NCBI RefSeq assembly: GCF_900631945.1
Contig: NZ_UZWE01000014.1
Coordinates: forward strand, 1 to 64,000
Direction of reading: 5' to 3'
Source of the DNA: Paracoccus haematequi
Lineage (GTDB): Bacteria; Pseudomonadota; Alphaproteobacteria; Rhodobacterales; Rhodobacteraceae
DNA: 64,000 nt
In this document: piece by piece, positions 63,315 through 64,000 of the stretch
Numbering within the stretch: position 1 is the first letter of the stretch
How the letters are laid out: every line of letters starts with the position of its first letter
Translations under genes and position numbers: made by a program
The notes under the pieces: model-generated
What the model saw: the letters and a program-made list of their open reading frames with translations, nothing else
What the model was told of the DNA's origin: nothing
Database searches by the model: none

Positions 63315-64000
63315 CACGCCACCAGCCCGCGCTTGTCCAGTTCCGCCCGCGCCTGTTCGACCCGGTCCACGGCCGTCTGGCTGGCGACCCATTCGGCCAG
63401 TTCGGCCAGCCCCTCGCGGAAATCGGTCTGCGCGGTGAAGCCCAGCGTTTCGGCGGCAAGCGTCGTGTCGCAGAAGCAATGGCGGATGTCGCCGATGCGG
63501 GCCTTGCCGACGATCTGCGGCTCCAGCGCGTTGCGGCCCATGGCGCGGCCCAGTTCCCGCGCGACCTCGGTCACGGAACGGTCGTTGCCCGAACCGATAT
63601 TGAAGGTGCCGCCCGCCGCCTGCGGCAGGGACAGCGCCTCGGCAAAGGCGCGGGCCACGTCCGAGACATGGACGAAATCGCGGCGCTGCTCGCCATCCTC
63701 GAAGATCATCGGCGCCTGACCGTTCAGATAGCGCGAGGCAAAGATCGCCAGCACCCCGGTATAAGGGTTCGACAGCGCCTGTCCGGGGCCGAAGACGTTG
63801 AACAGCCGCAGGCACACGCCCTCGATCCCGTAGGGCGCGGTCATGATATGGGTGGTGCGTTCCTGCACGTATTTGTTCAGCGCATAGATCGAGGCGAGAT
63901 TCGGCTGCTTCCATTCCGGCGTCGCCACCGGGGTCAGCGGTCGGCCCTGCGCGTCCACCGGGTCCCATTGCTTCAGCCCGTCGCGGATGCCCACGCGCTC
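63314..64000 (-). CDS. Second NAD-dependent epimerase/dehydratase, partial
   Basis: The C-terminal 228 codons of an extended SDR whose 5' end lies beyond the window. Visible are YALNKYVQERT (catalytic Tyr/Lys helix), EGVCLRLFNVFGPGQALSNPYTGV, RRDFVHVSDVARAF and GTFNIGSGNDRSVTEVA. This resembles UDP-glucose 4-epimerase-type enzymes. The nucleotide-binding GxxGxxG would lie in the missing part. It is the most upstream gene of the operon seen here. Confidence 0.85.
   Translation of the reverse strand, partial: ERVGIRDGLKQWDPVDAQGRPLTPVATPEWKQPNLASIYALNKYVQERTTHIMTAPYGIEGVCLRLFNVFGPGQALSNPYTGVLAIFASRYLNGQAPMIFEDGEQRRDFVHVSDVARAFAEALSLPQAAGGTFNIGSGNDRSVTEVARELGRAMGRNALEPQIVGKARIGDIRHCFCDTTLAAETLGFTAQTDFREGLAELAEWVASQTAVDRVEQARAELDKRGLVA

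Overview
The window is GC-rich, tightly packed alphaproteobacterial chromosome with many ATGA-type stop/start overlaps. Gene order points to the Rhodobacteraceae, most likely a denitrifying Paracoccus or close relative: senC-regA-hvrA, hslVU with trxA and addAB, nirK-nirV plus pseudoazurin, and norCBQDEF beside an nnr-type Crp/Fnr gene. This placement is an inference from gene content and order. No rRNA, tRNA or CRISPR array was recognised.

Layout. 1-4.9 kb: the redox two-component locus senC-regA-hvrA, an HD phosphohydrolase, secB, fxsA, a Tim44-like protein and an Smr protein. 4.9-17.6 kb: a lipoprotein hydrolase, a short PLDc_N membrane protein, hslU, an acetyltransferase, hslV, trxA, addA, addB, a MurU-like nucleotidyltransferase and a TsaE-sugar kinase fusion. 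17.7-21.9 kb: an SH3 protein and an isoquinoline-1-oxidoreductase-type molybdoenzyme (iorA, iorB, dihaem cytochrome c). 22-27 kb: an accessory segment with a GT4 glycosyltransferase, an unusually AT-rich intergenic region, a B12-type radical SAM gene overlapping a nitric oxide synthase oxygenase gene, and a decayed LysR gene. 27-31.3 kb: Na/Pi cotransporter, gamma-glutamyltransferase and a PRC-barrel protein.

31.4-45.2 kb is a nitrogen-oxide island: a membrane protein/DUF2249/MIP18 operon, nnrS, nirK-nirV, two Crp/Fnr regulators, pseudoazurin, norCBQDEF and a small membrane protein. Five TTG-N8-CAA sites lie about 55-90 bp before the starts of these units, suggesting one NO-responsive (NNR-type) regulon. 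NirK reduces nitrite to NO with electrons that pseudoazurin can supply, NorBC reduces NO to N2O, NorQD(EF) mature or support NorBC, and NnrS is linked to NO stress.

45.2-55.2 kb: alcohol dehydrogenase, a GH13 enzyme, an LLM-class oxidoreductase, nadE, an exported 18-repeat MORN protein and a uronate operon (GntR regulator, uxuA, kdgK). A transposase relic and a dispersed repeat follow. 55.5-64 kb: a coupled minus-strand operon for surface polysaccharide (two nucleotide-sugar epimerases, a UDP-glucuronate decarboxylase-like enzyme and several glycosyltransferases) that runs off the right edge.

The most unusual system is the radical SAM/NOS pair at 23.67-26.50 kb. NOS is rare in Gram-negative bacteria, and here it is coupled to a cobalamin-type radical SAM enzyme about 5 kb from a denitrification island that makes and removes NO by another route.
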